NCBI GenBank assembly: GCA_018806915.1
Contig: JAGKQI010000023.1
Coordinates: 171,705-235,704, forward strand
Length of the DNA: 64,000 nt
Reading direction: 5' to 3'
Source of the DNA: Phytophthora colocasiae
Taxonomy: Eukaryota > Oomycota > Peronosporomycetes > Peronosporales > Peronosporaceae
Shown here: piece by piece, positions 12,501 to 24,785 of the stretch
Position numbering within the stretch: the stretch's first letter is position 1
Layout of the letters: each line of letters opens with the position of its first letter
Made by a program: the position numbers and the translations under genes
The notes under the pieces: model-generated
Told to the model about the DNA's origin: nothing
Databases searched by the model: none
Seen by the model: the letters and a program-made list of their open reading frames with translations, nothing else

Positions 12501-15500
12501 TGGCTACGAACTTGACATAAAACGGCTGTCTGTGGTTTGTAGTCGGATTCGGTATGGTCAAAAAGACACCCTTGCGAAATTTCAGGCCCGCCAGGTCTGT
12601 AGTTGCTGCAGTATTACAATCTAATCGCTGATTGGTTATTGCGTGTATACACGCCCTTCTATGTCCATTCTCATAGTGAACGATGTAGACATCGATATCT
12701 TACGAGTGGCTGTTTTTTCGCGCGAATTTTGCACCAACTTGGCCCTCCTGAGCTTCTTCTGTCTGGCGAAGGAGTTCAAAACCCCAAACTAGTGATATCG
12801 AGGTGCCCAAAACTGTTAACTTTGGGTTGGGGGACCGACCCCACGATACAGGGCAAAGGGGACCCCCGACAGAGGGGCAAAACCGGTTGAGGGGACCTCG
12901 GACCCCGCCGATACACGTGTATCGGCTGGAAACATATATATAGGGTTGCGCCGGATCGTGGGGCCGGAGGACAAACTTTGAGACGAGACTGTGTGCGTTG
13001 TAGTTGGCGGTAGCGGGCAAGTCGCGGCGCAAATCGTATCTACGGATCAAGGCGCGTCGAGTGGTACCGGTGGCGGGTCATGTATGTGCACAACCATTCC
13101 GCCCCGTCTATGTAAAGATGGCGTATACAATGTACGCGAACACGCACGTGGGAGGAAACAAACGACACACTTTTCCGCTTCTAGGATGTGCACCGACTAT
13201 GTATATACGTATACCACCTGTTTGTGTGCACGAAACCGAGCATGTATGCTGCGTGTATTCCGTGTCGTGCTTTCTATCCGCGAGTGTACTAGTAGCCACT
13301 GTAATGTTGTTGCAGGCTGCTTCTATCCGCTGATTGGCTACGAACTTGACATAAAACGGCTGTCTGTGGTTTGTAGTCGGATTCGGTATGGTCAAACAGA
13401 CACCCTTGCGAAATTTCAGGCCCGCCAGGTCTGTAGTTGCTGCAGTATTACAATCTAATCGCTGATTGGTTATTGCGTGTATACACGCCCTTCTATGTCC
13501 ATTCTCATAGTGAACCATGTAGACATCGATATCTTACGAGTGGCTGTTTTTTTTCGCGCGAATTTTGCACCAACTTGGCCCTCCTGAGCTTCTTCTGTCT
13601 GGCGAAGGAGTTCAAAACCCCAAACTAGTGATATCGAGGTGCCCAAAACTGTTAACTTTGGGTTGGGGACCCACGATACAGGGCAAAGGGGACCCCTGAC
13701 AGAGGGGCAAACCGGTTGAGGGGACTCCGGACCCCGCCGATACACGTGTATCGGCTGAAACATATATATAGGGTTGCGCCGGATCGTGGGGCCGGAGGAC
13801 AAACTTTGAGACGAGACTGTGTGCGTTGTAGTTGGCGGTAGCGGGCAAGTCGCGGCGCAAATCGTATCTACGGATCAAGGCGCGTCGAGTGGTACCGGTG
13901 GCGGGTCATGTATGTGCACAACCATTCCGCCCCGTCTATGTAAAGATGGCGTATACAATGCACGCGAACACGCACGTGGGAGGAAACAAACGACACACTT
14001 TTCCGCTTCTAGGATGTGCACCGACTATGTATATACGTATATCACCTGTTTGTGTGCACGAAACCGAGCATGTATGCTGCGTGTATTCCGTGTCGTGCTT
14101 TCTATCCGCGAGTGTACTAGTAGCCACTGTAATGTTGTTGCAGGCTGCTTCTATCCGCTGATTGGCTACGAACTTGACATAAAACGGCTGTCTGTGGTTT
14201 GTAGTCGGATTCGGTATGGTCAAACAGACACCCTTGCGAAATTTCAGGCCCGCCAGGTCTGTAGTTGCTGCAGTATTACAATCTAATCGCTGATTGGTTA
14301 TTGCGTGTATACACGCCCTTCTATGTCCATTCTCATAGTGAACCATGTAGACATCGATATCTTACGAGTGGCTGTTTTTTTTTTCGCGCGAATTTTGCAC
14401 CAACTTGGCCCTTCTGAGCTTCTTCTGTCTGGCGAAGGAGTTCAAAACCCCAAACTAGTGATATCGAGGTGCCCAAAACTGTTAACTTTGGGTTGGGGGA
14501 CCCCACGATACAGGGCAAAGGGGACCCCCGACAGAGGGGCAAAACCGGTTGAGGGGGACCCCCGGACCCCGCCGATACACGTGTATCGGCTGAAACATAT
14601 ATATAGGGTTGCGCCGGATCGTGGGGCCGGAGGACAAACTTTGAGACGAGACTGTGTGCGTTGTAGTTGGCGGTAGCGGGCAAGTCGCGGCGCAAATCGT
14701 ATCTACGGATCAAGGCGCGTCGAGTGGTACCGGTGGCGGGTCATGTATGTGCACAACCATTCCGCCCCGTCTATGTAAAGATGGCGTATACAATGCACGC
14801 GAACACGCACGTGGGAGGAAACAAACGACACACTTTTCCGCTTCTAGGATGTGCACCGACTATGTATATACGTATACCACCTGTTTGTGTGCACGAAACC
14901 GAGCATGTATGCTGCGTGTATTCCGTGTCGTGCTTTCTATCCGCGAGTGTACTAGTAGCCACTGTAATGTTGTTGCAGGCTGCTTCTATCCGCTGATTGG
15001 CTACGAACTTGACATAAAACGGCTGTCTGTGGTTTGTAGTCGGATTCGGTATGGTCAAACAGACACCCTTGCGAAATTTCAGGCCCGCCAGGTCTGTAGT
15101 TGCTGCAGTATTACAATCTAATCGCTGATTGGTTATTGCGTGTATACACGCCCTTCTATGTCCATTCTCATAGTGAACGATGTAGACATCGATATCTTAC
15201 GAGTGGCTGTTTTTTCGCGCGAATTTTGCACCAACTTGGCCTCCTTCTGAGCTTCTTCTTCTGTCTGGCGAAGGAGTTCAAAACCCCAAACTAGTGATAT
15301 CGAGGTGCCCAAAACTGTTAACTTTGGGTTGGGGGACCCCATGATACAGGGCAAAGGGGACCCGCGACAGAGGGGCAAAACCGGTTGAGGGGGACCCCCG
15401 GACCCCGCCGATACACGTGTATCGGCTGAAACATATATATAGGGTTGCGCCGGATCGTGGGGCCGGAGGACAAACTTTGAGACGAGACTGTGTGCGTTGT

Positions 15501-18500
15501 AGTTGGCGGTAGCGGGCAAGTCGCGGCGCAAATCGTATCTACGGATCAAGGCACGTCGAGTGGTACCGGTGGCGGGTCATGTATGTGCACAACCATTCCG
15601 CCCCGTCTATGTAAAGATGGCGTATACAATGCACGCGAACACGCACGTGGGAGGAAACAAACGACACACTTTTCCGCTTCTAGGATGTGCACCGACTATG
15701 TATATACGTATATCACCTGTTTGTGTGCACGAAACCGAGCATGTATGCTGCGTGTATTCCGTGTCGTGCTTTCTATCCGCGAGTGTACTAGTAGCCACTG
15801 TAATGTTGTTGCAGGCTGCTTCTATCCGCTGATTGGCTACGAACTTGACATAAAACGGCTGTCTGTGGTTTGTAGTTGGATTCGGTATGGTCAAACAGAC
15901 ACCCTTGCGAAATTTCAGGCCCGCCAGGTCTGTAGTTGCTGCAGTATTACAATCTAATCGCTGATTGGTTATTGCGTGTATACACGCCCTTCTATGTCCA
16001 TTCTCATAGTGAACGATGTAGACATCGATATCTTACGAGTGGCTGTTTTTTTTTCGCGCGAATTTTGCACCAACTTGGCCCTCCTGAGCTTCTTCTGTCT
16101 GGCGAAGGAGTTCAAAACCCCAAACTAGTGATATCGAGGTGCCCAAAACTGTTAACTTTGGGTTGGGGACCCCACGATACAGGGCAAAGGGGACCCCCGA
16201 CAGAGGGGCAAACCGGTTGAGGGGGACTCCGGACCCCGCCGATACACGTGTATCGGCTGAAACATATATAGGGTTGCGCCGGATCGTGGGGCCGGAGGAC
16301 AAACTTTGAGACGAGACTGTGTGCGTTGTAGTTGGCGGTAGCGGGCAAGTCGCGGCGCAAATCGTATCTACGGATCAAGGCACGTCGAGTGGTACCGGTG
16401 GCGGGTCATGTATGTGCACAACCATTCCGCCCCGTCTATGTAAAGATGGCGTATACAATGCACGCGAACACGCACGTGGTAAGAAACAAACGACACACTT
16501 TTCCGCTTCTAGGATGTGCACCGACTATGTATATACGTATATCACCTGTTTGTGTGCAGCACGAAACCGAGCATGTATGCTGCGTGTATTCCGTGTCGTG
16601 CTTTCTATCCGCGAGTGTACTAGTAGCCACTGTAATGTTGTTGCAGGCTGCTTCTATCCGCTGATTGGCTACGAACTTGACATAAAACGGCTGTCTGTGG
16701 TTTGTAGTCGGATTCGGTATGGTCAAAAAGACACCCTTGCGAAATTTCAGGCCCGCCAGGTCTGTAGTTGCTGCAGTATTACAATCTAATCGCTGATTGG
16801 TTATTGCGTGTATACACGCCCTTCTATGTCCATTCTCATAGTGAACGATGTAGACATCGATATCTTACGAGTGGCTGTTTTTTTTCGCGCGAATTTTGCA
16901 CCAACTTGGCCCTTCTGAGCTTCTTCTGTCTGGCGAAGGAGTTCAAAACCCCAAACTAGTGATATCGAGGTGCCCAAAACTGTTAACTTTGGGTTGGGGG
17001 ACCCCACGATACAGGGCAAAGGGGACCCCCGACAGAGGGGCAAACCGGTTGAGGGGACCCCCGCACCCCGCCGATACACGTGTATCGGCTGAAACATATA
17101 TATAGGGTTGCGCCGGATCGTGGGGCCGGAGGACAAACTTTGAGACGAGACTGTGTGCGTTGTAGTTGGCGGTAGCGGGCAAGTCGCGGCGCAAATCGTA
17201 TCTACGGATCAAGGCGCGTCGAGTGGTACCGGTGGCGGGTCATGTATGTGCACAACCATTCCGCCCCGTCTATGTAAAGATGGCGTATACAATGCACGCG
17301 AACACGCACGTGGGAGGAAACAAACGACACACTTTTCCGCTTCTAGGATGTGCACCGACTATGTATATACGTATATCACCTGTTTGTGTGCACGAAACCG
17401 AGCATGTATGCTGCGTGTATTCCGTGTCGTGCTTTCTATCCGCGAGTGTACTAGTAGCCACTGTAATGTTGTTGCAGGCTGCTTCTATCCGCTGATTGGC
17501 TACGAACTTGACATAAAACGGCTGTCTGTGGTTTGTAGTCGGATTCGGTATGGTCAAAAAGACACCCTTGCGAAATTTCAGGCCCGCCAGGTCTGTAGTT
17601 GCTGCAGTATTACAATCTAATCGCTGATTGGTTATTGCGTGTATACACGCCCTTCTATGTCCATTCTCATAGTGAACGATGTAGACATCGATATCTTACG
17701 AGTGGCTGTTTTTTTCGCGCGAATTTTGCACCAACTTGGCCCTTCTGAGCTTCTTCTGTCTGGCGAAGGAGTTCAAAACCCAAAACTAGTGATATGGTGG
17801 GGCCAAAAACTGTTAACTTTGGGTTGGGGACCCCACGATACAGGGCAAAGGGGACCCCGACAGAGGCCAAACCGGTTGAGGGGGACCCCCGGACCCCGCC
17901 GATACACGTGTATCGGCTGAAACATATATATAGGGTTGCGCCGGATCGTGGGGCCGGAGGACAAACTTTGAGACGAGACTGTGTGCGTTGTAGTTGGCGG
18001 TAGCGGGCAAGTCGCGGCGCAAATCGTATCTACGGATCAAGGCGCGTCGAGTGGTACCGGTGGCGGGTCATGTATGTGCACAACCATTCCGCCCCGTCTA
18101 TGTAAAGATGGCGTATACAATGCACGCGAACACGCACGTGGGAGGAAACAAACGACACACTTTTCCGCTTCTAGGATGTGCACCGACTATGTATATACGT
18201 ATATCACCTGTTTGTGTGCACGAAACCGAGCATGTATGCTGCGTGTATTCCGTGTCGTGCTTTCTATCCGCGAGTGTACTAGTAGCCACTGTAATGTTGT
18301 TGCAGGCTGCTTCTATCCGCTGATTGGCTACGAACTTGACATAAAACGGCTGTCTGTGGTTTGTAGTCGGATTCGGTATGGTCAAAAGACACCCTTTGCG
18401 AAATTTCAGGCCCGCCAGGTCTGTAGTTGCTGCAGTATTACAATCTAATCGCTGATTGGTTATTGCGTGTATACACGCCCTTCTATGTCCATTCTCATAG

Positions 18501-21270
18501 TGAACGATGTAGACATCGATATCTTACGAGTGGCTGTTTTTTTTTCGCGCGAATTTTGCACCAACTTGGCCCTTCTGAGCTTCTTCTGTCTGGCGAAGGA
18601 GTTCAAAACCCCAAACTAGTGATATCGAGGTGCCCAAAACTGTTAACTTTGGGTTGGGGGACCCCACGATACAGGGCAAAGGGGACCCCCGACAGAGGGC
18701 AAAACCGGTTGAGGGGGACTCTGACCCCGCCGATACACGTGTATCGGCTGAAACATATATATAGGGTTGCGCCGGATCGTGGGGCCGGAGGACAAACTTT
18801 GAGACGAGACTGTGTGCGTTGTAGTTGGCGGTAGCGGGCAAGTCGCGGCGCAAATCGTATCTACGGATCAAGGCGCGTCGAGTGGTACCGGTGGCGGGTC
18901 ATGTATGTGCACAACCATTCCGCCCCGTCTATGTAAAGATGGCGTATACAATGCACGCGAACACGCACGTGGGAGGAAACAAACGACACACTTTTCCGCT
19001 TCTAGGATGTGCACCGACTATGTATATACGTATATCACCTGTTTGTGTGCACGAAACCGAGCATGTATGCTGCGTGTATTCCGTGTCGTGCTTTCTATCC
19101 GCGAGTGTACTAGTAGCCACTGTAATGTTGTTGCAGGCTGCTTCTATCCGCTGATTGGCTACGAACTTGACATAAAACGGCTGTCTGTGGTTTGTAGTCG
19201 GATTCGGTATGGTCAAAAAGACACCCTTGCGAAATTTCAGGCCCGCCAGGTCTGTAGTTGCTGCAGTATTACAATCTAATCGCTGATTGGTTATTGCGTG
19301 TATACACGCCCTTCTATGTCCATTCTCATAGTGAACCATGTAGACATCGATATCTTACGAGTGGCTGTTTTTCGCGCGAATTTTGCACCAACCTGGCCCC
19401 TTCTGAGCTTCTTCTTCTGTCTGGCGAAGGAGTTCAAAACCCCCAACTAGTGATATCGCGGTGCCCAAAACTGGTAACGTTGGGTTGGGGGACCCCACGA
19501 TACAGGGCACAGGGGACCCCCGACAGAGGGGCCAAACCGGGTGAGGGGGAGACTCGACCCCGCCGATACACGTGTATCGGCTGAAACATATATATAGGGT
19601 TGCGCCGGATCGTGGGGCCGGAGGACAAACTTAGAGACGAGACTGTGTGCGTTGTAGTTGGCGGTAGCGGGCAAGTCGCGGCGCAAATCGTATCTACGGA
19701 TCAAGGCGCGTCGAGTGGTACCGGTGGCGGGTCATGTATGTGCACAACCATTCCGCCCCGTCTATGTAAAGATGGCGTATACAATGCACGCGAACACGCA
19801 CGTGGGAGGAAACAAACGACACACTTTTCCGCTTCTAGGATGTGCACCGACTATGTATATACGTATATCACCTGTTTGTGTGCACGAAACCGAGCATGTA
19901 TGCTGCGTGTATTCCGTGTCGTGCTTTCTATCCGCGAGTGTACTAGTAGCCACTGTAATGTTGTTGCAGGCTGCTTCTATCCGCTGATTGGCTACGAACT
20001 TGACATAAAACGGCTGTCTGTGGTTTGTAGTTGGATTCGGTATGGTCAAAAAGACACCCTTGCGAAATTTCAGGCCCGCCAGGTCTGTAGTTGCTGCAGT
20101 ATTACAATCTAATCGCTGATTGGTTATTGCGTGTATACACGCCCTTCTATGTCCATTCTCATAGTGAACCATGTAGACATCGACATCTTACGAGTGGCTG
20201 TTTTTTTTTCGCGCGAATTTTGCACCAACTTGGCCCTTCTGAGCTTCTTCTGTCTGGCGAAGGAGTTCAAAACCCCAAACTAGTGATATCGAGGTGCCCA
20301 AAACTGTTAACTTTGGGTTGGGGGACCCCACGATACAGGGCAAAGGGGACCCCCGACAGAGGGGCAAAACCGGTTGAGGGGGACCCCCGGACCCCGCCGA
20401 TACACGTGTATCGGCTGAAACATATATATAGGGTTGCGCCGGATCGTGGGGCCGGAGGACAAACTTTGAGACGAGACTGTGTGCGTTGTAGTTGGCGGTA
20501 GCGGGCAAGTCGCGGCGCAAATCGTATCTACGGATCAAGGCGCGTCGAGTGGTACCGGTGGCGGGTCATGTATGTGCACAACCATTCCGCCCCGTCTATG
20601 TAAAGATGGCGTATACAATGCACGCGAACACGCACGTGGGAGGAAACAAACGACACACTTTTCCGCTTCTAGGATGTGCACCGACTATGTATATACGTAT
20701 ATCACCTGTTTGTGTGCACGAAACCGAGCATGTATGCTGCGTGTATTCCGTGTCGTGCTTTCTATCCGCGAGTGTACTAGTAGCCACTGTAATGTTGTTG
20801 CAGGCTGCTTCTATCCGCTGATTGGCTACGAACTTGACATAAAACGGCTGTCTGTGGTTTGTAGTTGGATTCGGTATGGTCAAAAAGACACCCTTGCGAA
20901 ATTTCAGGCCCGCCAGGTCTGTAGTTGCTGCAGTATTACAATCTAATCGCTGATTGGTTATTGCGTGTATACACGCCCTTCTATGTCCATTCTCATAGTG
21001 AACGATGTAGACATCGATATCTTACGAGTGGCTGTTTTTTTTTCGCGCGAATTTTGCACCAACTTGGCCCTTCTGAGCTTCTTCTGTCTGGCGAAGGAGT
21101 TCAAAACCCCAAACTAGTGATATCGAGGTGCCCAAAACTGTTAACTTTGGGTTGGGGGACCCCACGATACAGGGCAAAGGGGACCCCCGACAGAGGGGCA
21201 AAACCGGTTGAGGGGGACCCCCGGACCCCGCCGATACACGTGTATCGGCTGAAACATATATATAGCTATT

Positions 21271-22310
21271 CTAACTTCGGCTAATCTTGCACTAAGGCGA
21301 CGCTTCTTTCATGTCTCTAACGTAGTTCCAGACGCTCTACACGACCATTTTTGGTAGCACTCCTAAATCTTATTTTTGACAAAGTTATTAAGTTTTAAAG
21401 TGAATTTTCAAAATTTCACCTTTAACTGAGCATAACTATACTTAGACCTAATGTCTACTCGTTCTGTTTAAGTGGATTCAACGTAGAATTAGACGCGCTA
21501 CATGATCGTACTAAGTAGCATTTTCATATGTTAAGTCTTCGCGAAGTTATTCACGTTTAAATCCAATTTACTTACTTTGTACTACGCTATACTCACTCTT
21601 TCAAAAGTTTCACTCTTTCTGCTCTAACTTCGGCTAATCTTGCAATTGGGCGACGCTTCTTTTATGTACCTAACGTAGTTTCTGACGGTCTACACGACTA
21701 TTCTTGGTAGCACTCCCAAATCTTATTTTTGACAAAGTTATTAAGTGTTAAAGTGAATTTTCAAAATTTCATCTTTGACTGGACATAACTATACTTAGAC
21801 TTAATGTCTGCTCGTTCTACTTAGATGAATTCAATGTAAATTTTTACGCGCTACATGATCATACTAAGTAGCATTTCCATATGTTAAGTCTTCGCAAAGT
21901 TATTCACGTTTAAAGTCAAATTACTTACTTTGTACTTCCCTATACTCACTCTTTCAAAAGTTTCACTCTTTCTGCTCTAACTTCGGCTAATCTTGCAATT
22001 GGGCGACGCTTCTTTTATGTACCTAACGTAGTTTCTGACGGTCTACACGACTATTCTTGGTAGCACTCCCAAATCTTATTTTTGACAAAGTTATTAATTG
22101 TTAAAGTGAATTTTCAAAATTTCATCTTTGACTGGACATAACTATACTTAGACTTAATGTCTGCTCGTTCTACTTAGGTTAATTCAATGTAAATTTTTAC
22201 GCGCTATACGATCATACTAAGTAGCATTTCCATATGTTAAGTCTTCGTAAAGTTATTCAAGTTTAAAGGCAAACTCACTCAAACTTACTACACATTGACA
22301 CCACCAAACG
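21271..22310. repeat. 353-bp tandem repeat, about three copies
   Basis: The phrase CTAACTTCGGCTAATCTTGC begins copies at 21271, 21624 and 21977, a period of 353 bp. The third copy diverges after about 22260. The units are AT-rich with no ORF. A fourth relative of the unit's second half lies at about 40545-40790, far outside this cluster. The block begins directly at the end of the satellite. Confidence 0.85.
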
Positions 22311-22388
22311 CCCACTAATCTCGACATAAGTTTGGCTGTACTCACACGTTATCAAAATTTCTTAGGTGGATTTAACGTACTTTTTTAT

Positions 22389-23065
22389 GCTCTTTCCGAT
22401 GGTACTTCGTGTGTCTGCCAGATTTAATATCTCAAGTCAGTATTAGCGTATACAGGCATTTTTAAAAACCAAGACGTTTCTTGCTCTATTATTGGCTATA
22501 TCTACAGTGTCCCTTTCTTACGCACATGGAAACAATGTACTTTTCCATGCTCTTTCCAATGGTACTTCGTGTGTCGGCCATATTTAATATCTCAAGTCAG
22601 TATTAGCTTGTACAGGCATTTTTCAAAACCAAGACGTTTCTTGCTCTATTATTGGCTATATCTACAGTGTCCCTTTCTTACGCACATGGAAACAATGTAC
22701 TTTTCCATGCTCTTTCCGATGGTACTTTGTGTGTCGGCCATATTTAATATCTCAAGTCAGTATTAGCTTGTACAGGCATTTTTCAAAACCAAGACGTTTC
22801 TTGCTCTATTATTGGCTATATCTACAGTGTACCTTTCTTACGCACATGGAAACAATGTACTTTTACATGCTCTTTCGGATGGTATCTCGTCTGTCAACCA
22901 AATTTAATATCCCAAGTCAGTATTAACTTATACAAGGAGTTTTAACATGAAGACGTTATACGTGTGTTCGGCCTGTTTATGCTACATGGGAGTCTCACCA
23001 TCTTCTTCCCCGTATCGAAATACCCCACCTCACAAATTTTCGTATAGTGAAGTGCAATATTGATG
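22389..23065. repeat. 160-bp tandem repeat, four copies plus tail
   Basis: The phrase GCTCTTTCC recurs at 22389, 22549, 22709 and 22869, exactly 160 bp apart, with about 95 percent identity by eye. The tail (about 22945-23065) carries a distinct sequence that also closes the related block at 40898-41390. Two 65-codon ORFs across the copies merely reflect the periodicity. Confidence 0.88.
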
Positions 23066-23081
23066 AAGTTTAAATAGATGT

Positions 23082-23562
23082 ACCAGTGTACCCATGTACC
23101 AGTGTACCATTGACTTGTATAAACTTATATTTTACCTTAAAAATTAATTTATTACTTTCTAGAGGTTATTATTTTTGGGTAGTAAAAATCGACCATTTTA
23201 CCTCGAATTAGTAACATGTCACTAAAGTGAGGTAAGGTACCCATGTACCAGTGTACCAGTGTACCCATGTACCATGTACCAGTGTACCCATGTACCAGTG
23301 TACCAGTGTACCAGTGTACCAGTGTACCCATGTACCAGTGTACCCATGTACCAGTGTACCAGTGTACCCATGTACCAGTGTACCAGTATCTTGTATAAAC
23401 TTATATTTTACCGTCAAAATTTATTTATAAAATTCCAGAGGTTATCAATTTTAAGCAGTAAAAATCGACCATTTTACCTCGCCTTAGTGACATGTCACTA
23501 AAGTGAGGTATAGTACCTTGTACCCATGTACCCATGTACCAGTGTACCCATGTACCAGTGTA
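23082..23562. repeat. 8-bp minisatellite (AGTGTACC / CATGTACC) in three blocks
   Basis: Blocks at 23082-23108, 23237-23390 and 23516-23562 are strings of two 8-bp words, AGTGTACC and CATGTACC, in irregular order. They are separated by two paralogous AT-rich spacers (about 23109-23236 and 23391-23515), so a spacer-plus-array unit was itself duplicated. A repetitive 69-codon minus-strand ORF here is a by-product of 8-bp periodicity. Confidence 0.9.
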
Positions 23563-23570
23563 CCACAACC

Positions 23571-24126
23571 TAGGTTCCAATCGTACTTAAGAAGTAATAG
23601 TACCATATCTTCTCCCCTGGACTTTTTCTGAACATAGGACCTTGACCTACCCCCCCCAAATCGACTACGCTGATTCGAATGACACTATAAAAAACATATG
23701 TTTGCAGGCTACTTTTTGAGAAAACCATGTTTTTTTAGTCTATACAAACTTCCAGTCAATCTCAGGATTTGAAATTTTGGTATTCTGTCTATATCGGGAA
23801 GGCGCATATGTGTGCAAATTTTCAGGACCACTTTGCAGGCTAGTTTTCGAGGGAACACGTATACTAAAACCCTAAAACCCTAGGTCAGTCGCGCCACTGC
23901 TTTAGCACCGTCGCAACCGGATTGTGGCTTTTTTGCGTTTTTGTTTCTCAGCTATAGGGATGTTTGTACCGTACGAACATCCTGTAGTTTTCATCCACAC
24001 TATCCTTAAAATCGCAAAGTGTCTGTCTGTCCGTGGTCCGCACACCCGGCCACAAAATTTTCATTGGACAAAATTAAGCTAAGTACGATTTAAGTTCCGG
24101 CTACCTCAGAAGTTCGTCATTTCGAA
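23571..24126. other. Non-coding stretch, no gene seen
   Basis: No ORF or family match is visible. Short items are two telomere-like CCCTAAAA words at about 23864-23884 and an imperfect 12-bp hairpin at about 23958-23983. The last part (24027-24090) is a repeat shared in inverted orientation with 44310-44385. Confidence 0.6.
24027..24090 (+). repeat. Copy A of a dispersed repeat just upstream of a small ORF
   Basis: The segment running from TCCGCACACCCGGCCACAAA through TTTTCATTGG and CTAAGTACGAT matches the reverse complement of about 44310-44385. It ends about 37 bp before the ATG at 24127, so it could be promoter DNA of a dispersed family or a transposon terminal region. No target duplication was recognised. 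Confidence 0.6.
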
Positions 24127-24216
24127 ATGAGCGGCCAAGGACACAGCAGCAAGGACAGGGAACAGCGGACACCGGCGAAAGCGAAGCCTGCAGACAATGT
24201 ATGTGAATGTTTATAA
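24127..24216 (+). CDS. Small ORF, possibly an orphan first exon (29 aa)
   Basis: An ATG opens 29 charged, Lys/Ala/Pro-rich codons ending at TAA. A good splice donor (GTATGT) follows codon 24, so this could be exon 1 of a gene whose remainder was displaced by the inserted DNA downstream. No domain is visible. It was chosen because it follows the dispersed 24027-24090 repeat directly. Weak evidence; it may equally be chance. Confidence 0.2.
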   Translation: MSGQGHSSKDREQRTPAKAKPADNVCECL

Positions 24217-24233
24217 TATAATTAATTTCTTTT

Positions 24234-24785
24234 CTACCCTTTTTCTTGCTCTACCACCCCTCTCGCTCTTCGGAGCCCGACGCTGAGGCGCCCATGCTGC
24301 CCGCAAGCAGTATGGGAAGTCTCATACCCAATCCGGGGTAAGGGGCAGCACAAACAGCGATAAAAGCCGGCTTTGCCGGGCTGTCTGCCTCTCCCCGGAC
24401 CCAGTCGTCGGTAATGGGACGCGGTGCAATGCGGTGGTAACACCCATTGCACCTCTGTGTCCGTGGTAGAGCACAGTGTGACAACCCTAAGGGTGAAGGA
24501 GCCCCCCGTTGCTCACCGTACCGGTATAACCGGTTTGCTTTATGGGTTAACTGATGGTAATAGGTTAACCCCACTTGCACCGAGTGTTGGTAATACGAAG
24601 GCGGAGGCCTGAACTACTGCGTTACGAGGCACTGGGGTTGGTCATGCTCTCACAGGGAGAGCCTCCGAAACCGCACTGCTAAACATCATACTATTCCATG
24701 AGGAAGGTTTTGAGAGGGACACACGGAAATTCATTTCCACCAATGATACATCGTCTTATAGGCCAACCCCGTCACTATACGCTCT
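24234..24785. other. GC-rich non-coding island, possible SINE/LINE fragment
   Basis: This stretch stands out in base composition from the AT-rich flanks and is rich in short hairpins, such as GCCGGCTTTGCCGGGC and TACCGGTATAACCGG. It ends near 24785 at an AT-rich run. ORFs on both strands are short and unlike known proteins. A phrase near 24460 resembles a tRNA D-arm (GTGGTAGAGCAC), but no B box was found. It may be the 5' part of a retroposon; I cannot assign it. Confidence 0.3.

Larger units (their letters stand above)
1..21265. repeat. Satellite array of about 831-bp units (25+ copies)
   Basis: Head-to-tail near-identical units. One conserved marker (the segment just after the TATA-like stretch) recurs at 618, 1449, 2282, 3114, 3944, 4743, 5573, 6402, 7219, 8029, 8859, 9689, 10517, 11328, 12157, 12991, 13819, 14654, 15490, 16319, 17153, 17981, 18812, 19645 and 20479, giving unit lengths of 799 to 836 bp. 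Variation is concentrated in a T-tract (4-10 T), a GC-rich GGGGACCCC block and a few diagnostic substitutions. The array starts before the window and ends at 21265 inside the unit's TATATATA motif. Each unit has many overlapping ORFs of 60-155 codons in all frames, mostly without ATG. I see no protein family in them and treat the unit as non-coding. Whether the satellite is centromeric, subtelomeric or transcribed cannot be told from sequence alone. Confidence 0.97.

Noticed and set aside
1..21265. Dozens of conserved 60-170 codon ORFs on both strands of the satellite
   Set aside because: They recur only because the DNA repeats, overlap each other in all frames, mostly lack ATG starts, and change length with single-base variants (113 versus 155 codons). 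No domain is visible.
22569..22926. Two 65-codon ORFs with near-identical products
   Set aside because: They reflect the 160-bp tandem repeat.
23237..23390. CRISPR-like array
   Set aside because: Units are 8 bp with no unique spacers; an ordinary minisatellite.
23208..23417. Repetitive 69-codon minus-strand ORF (YTGTLVHG-type repeats) and its plus-strand partner
   Set aside because: Product of the 8-bp minisatellite; not a gene.
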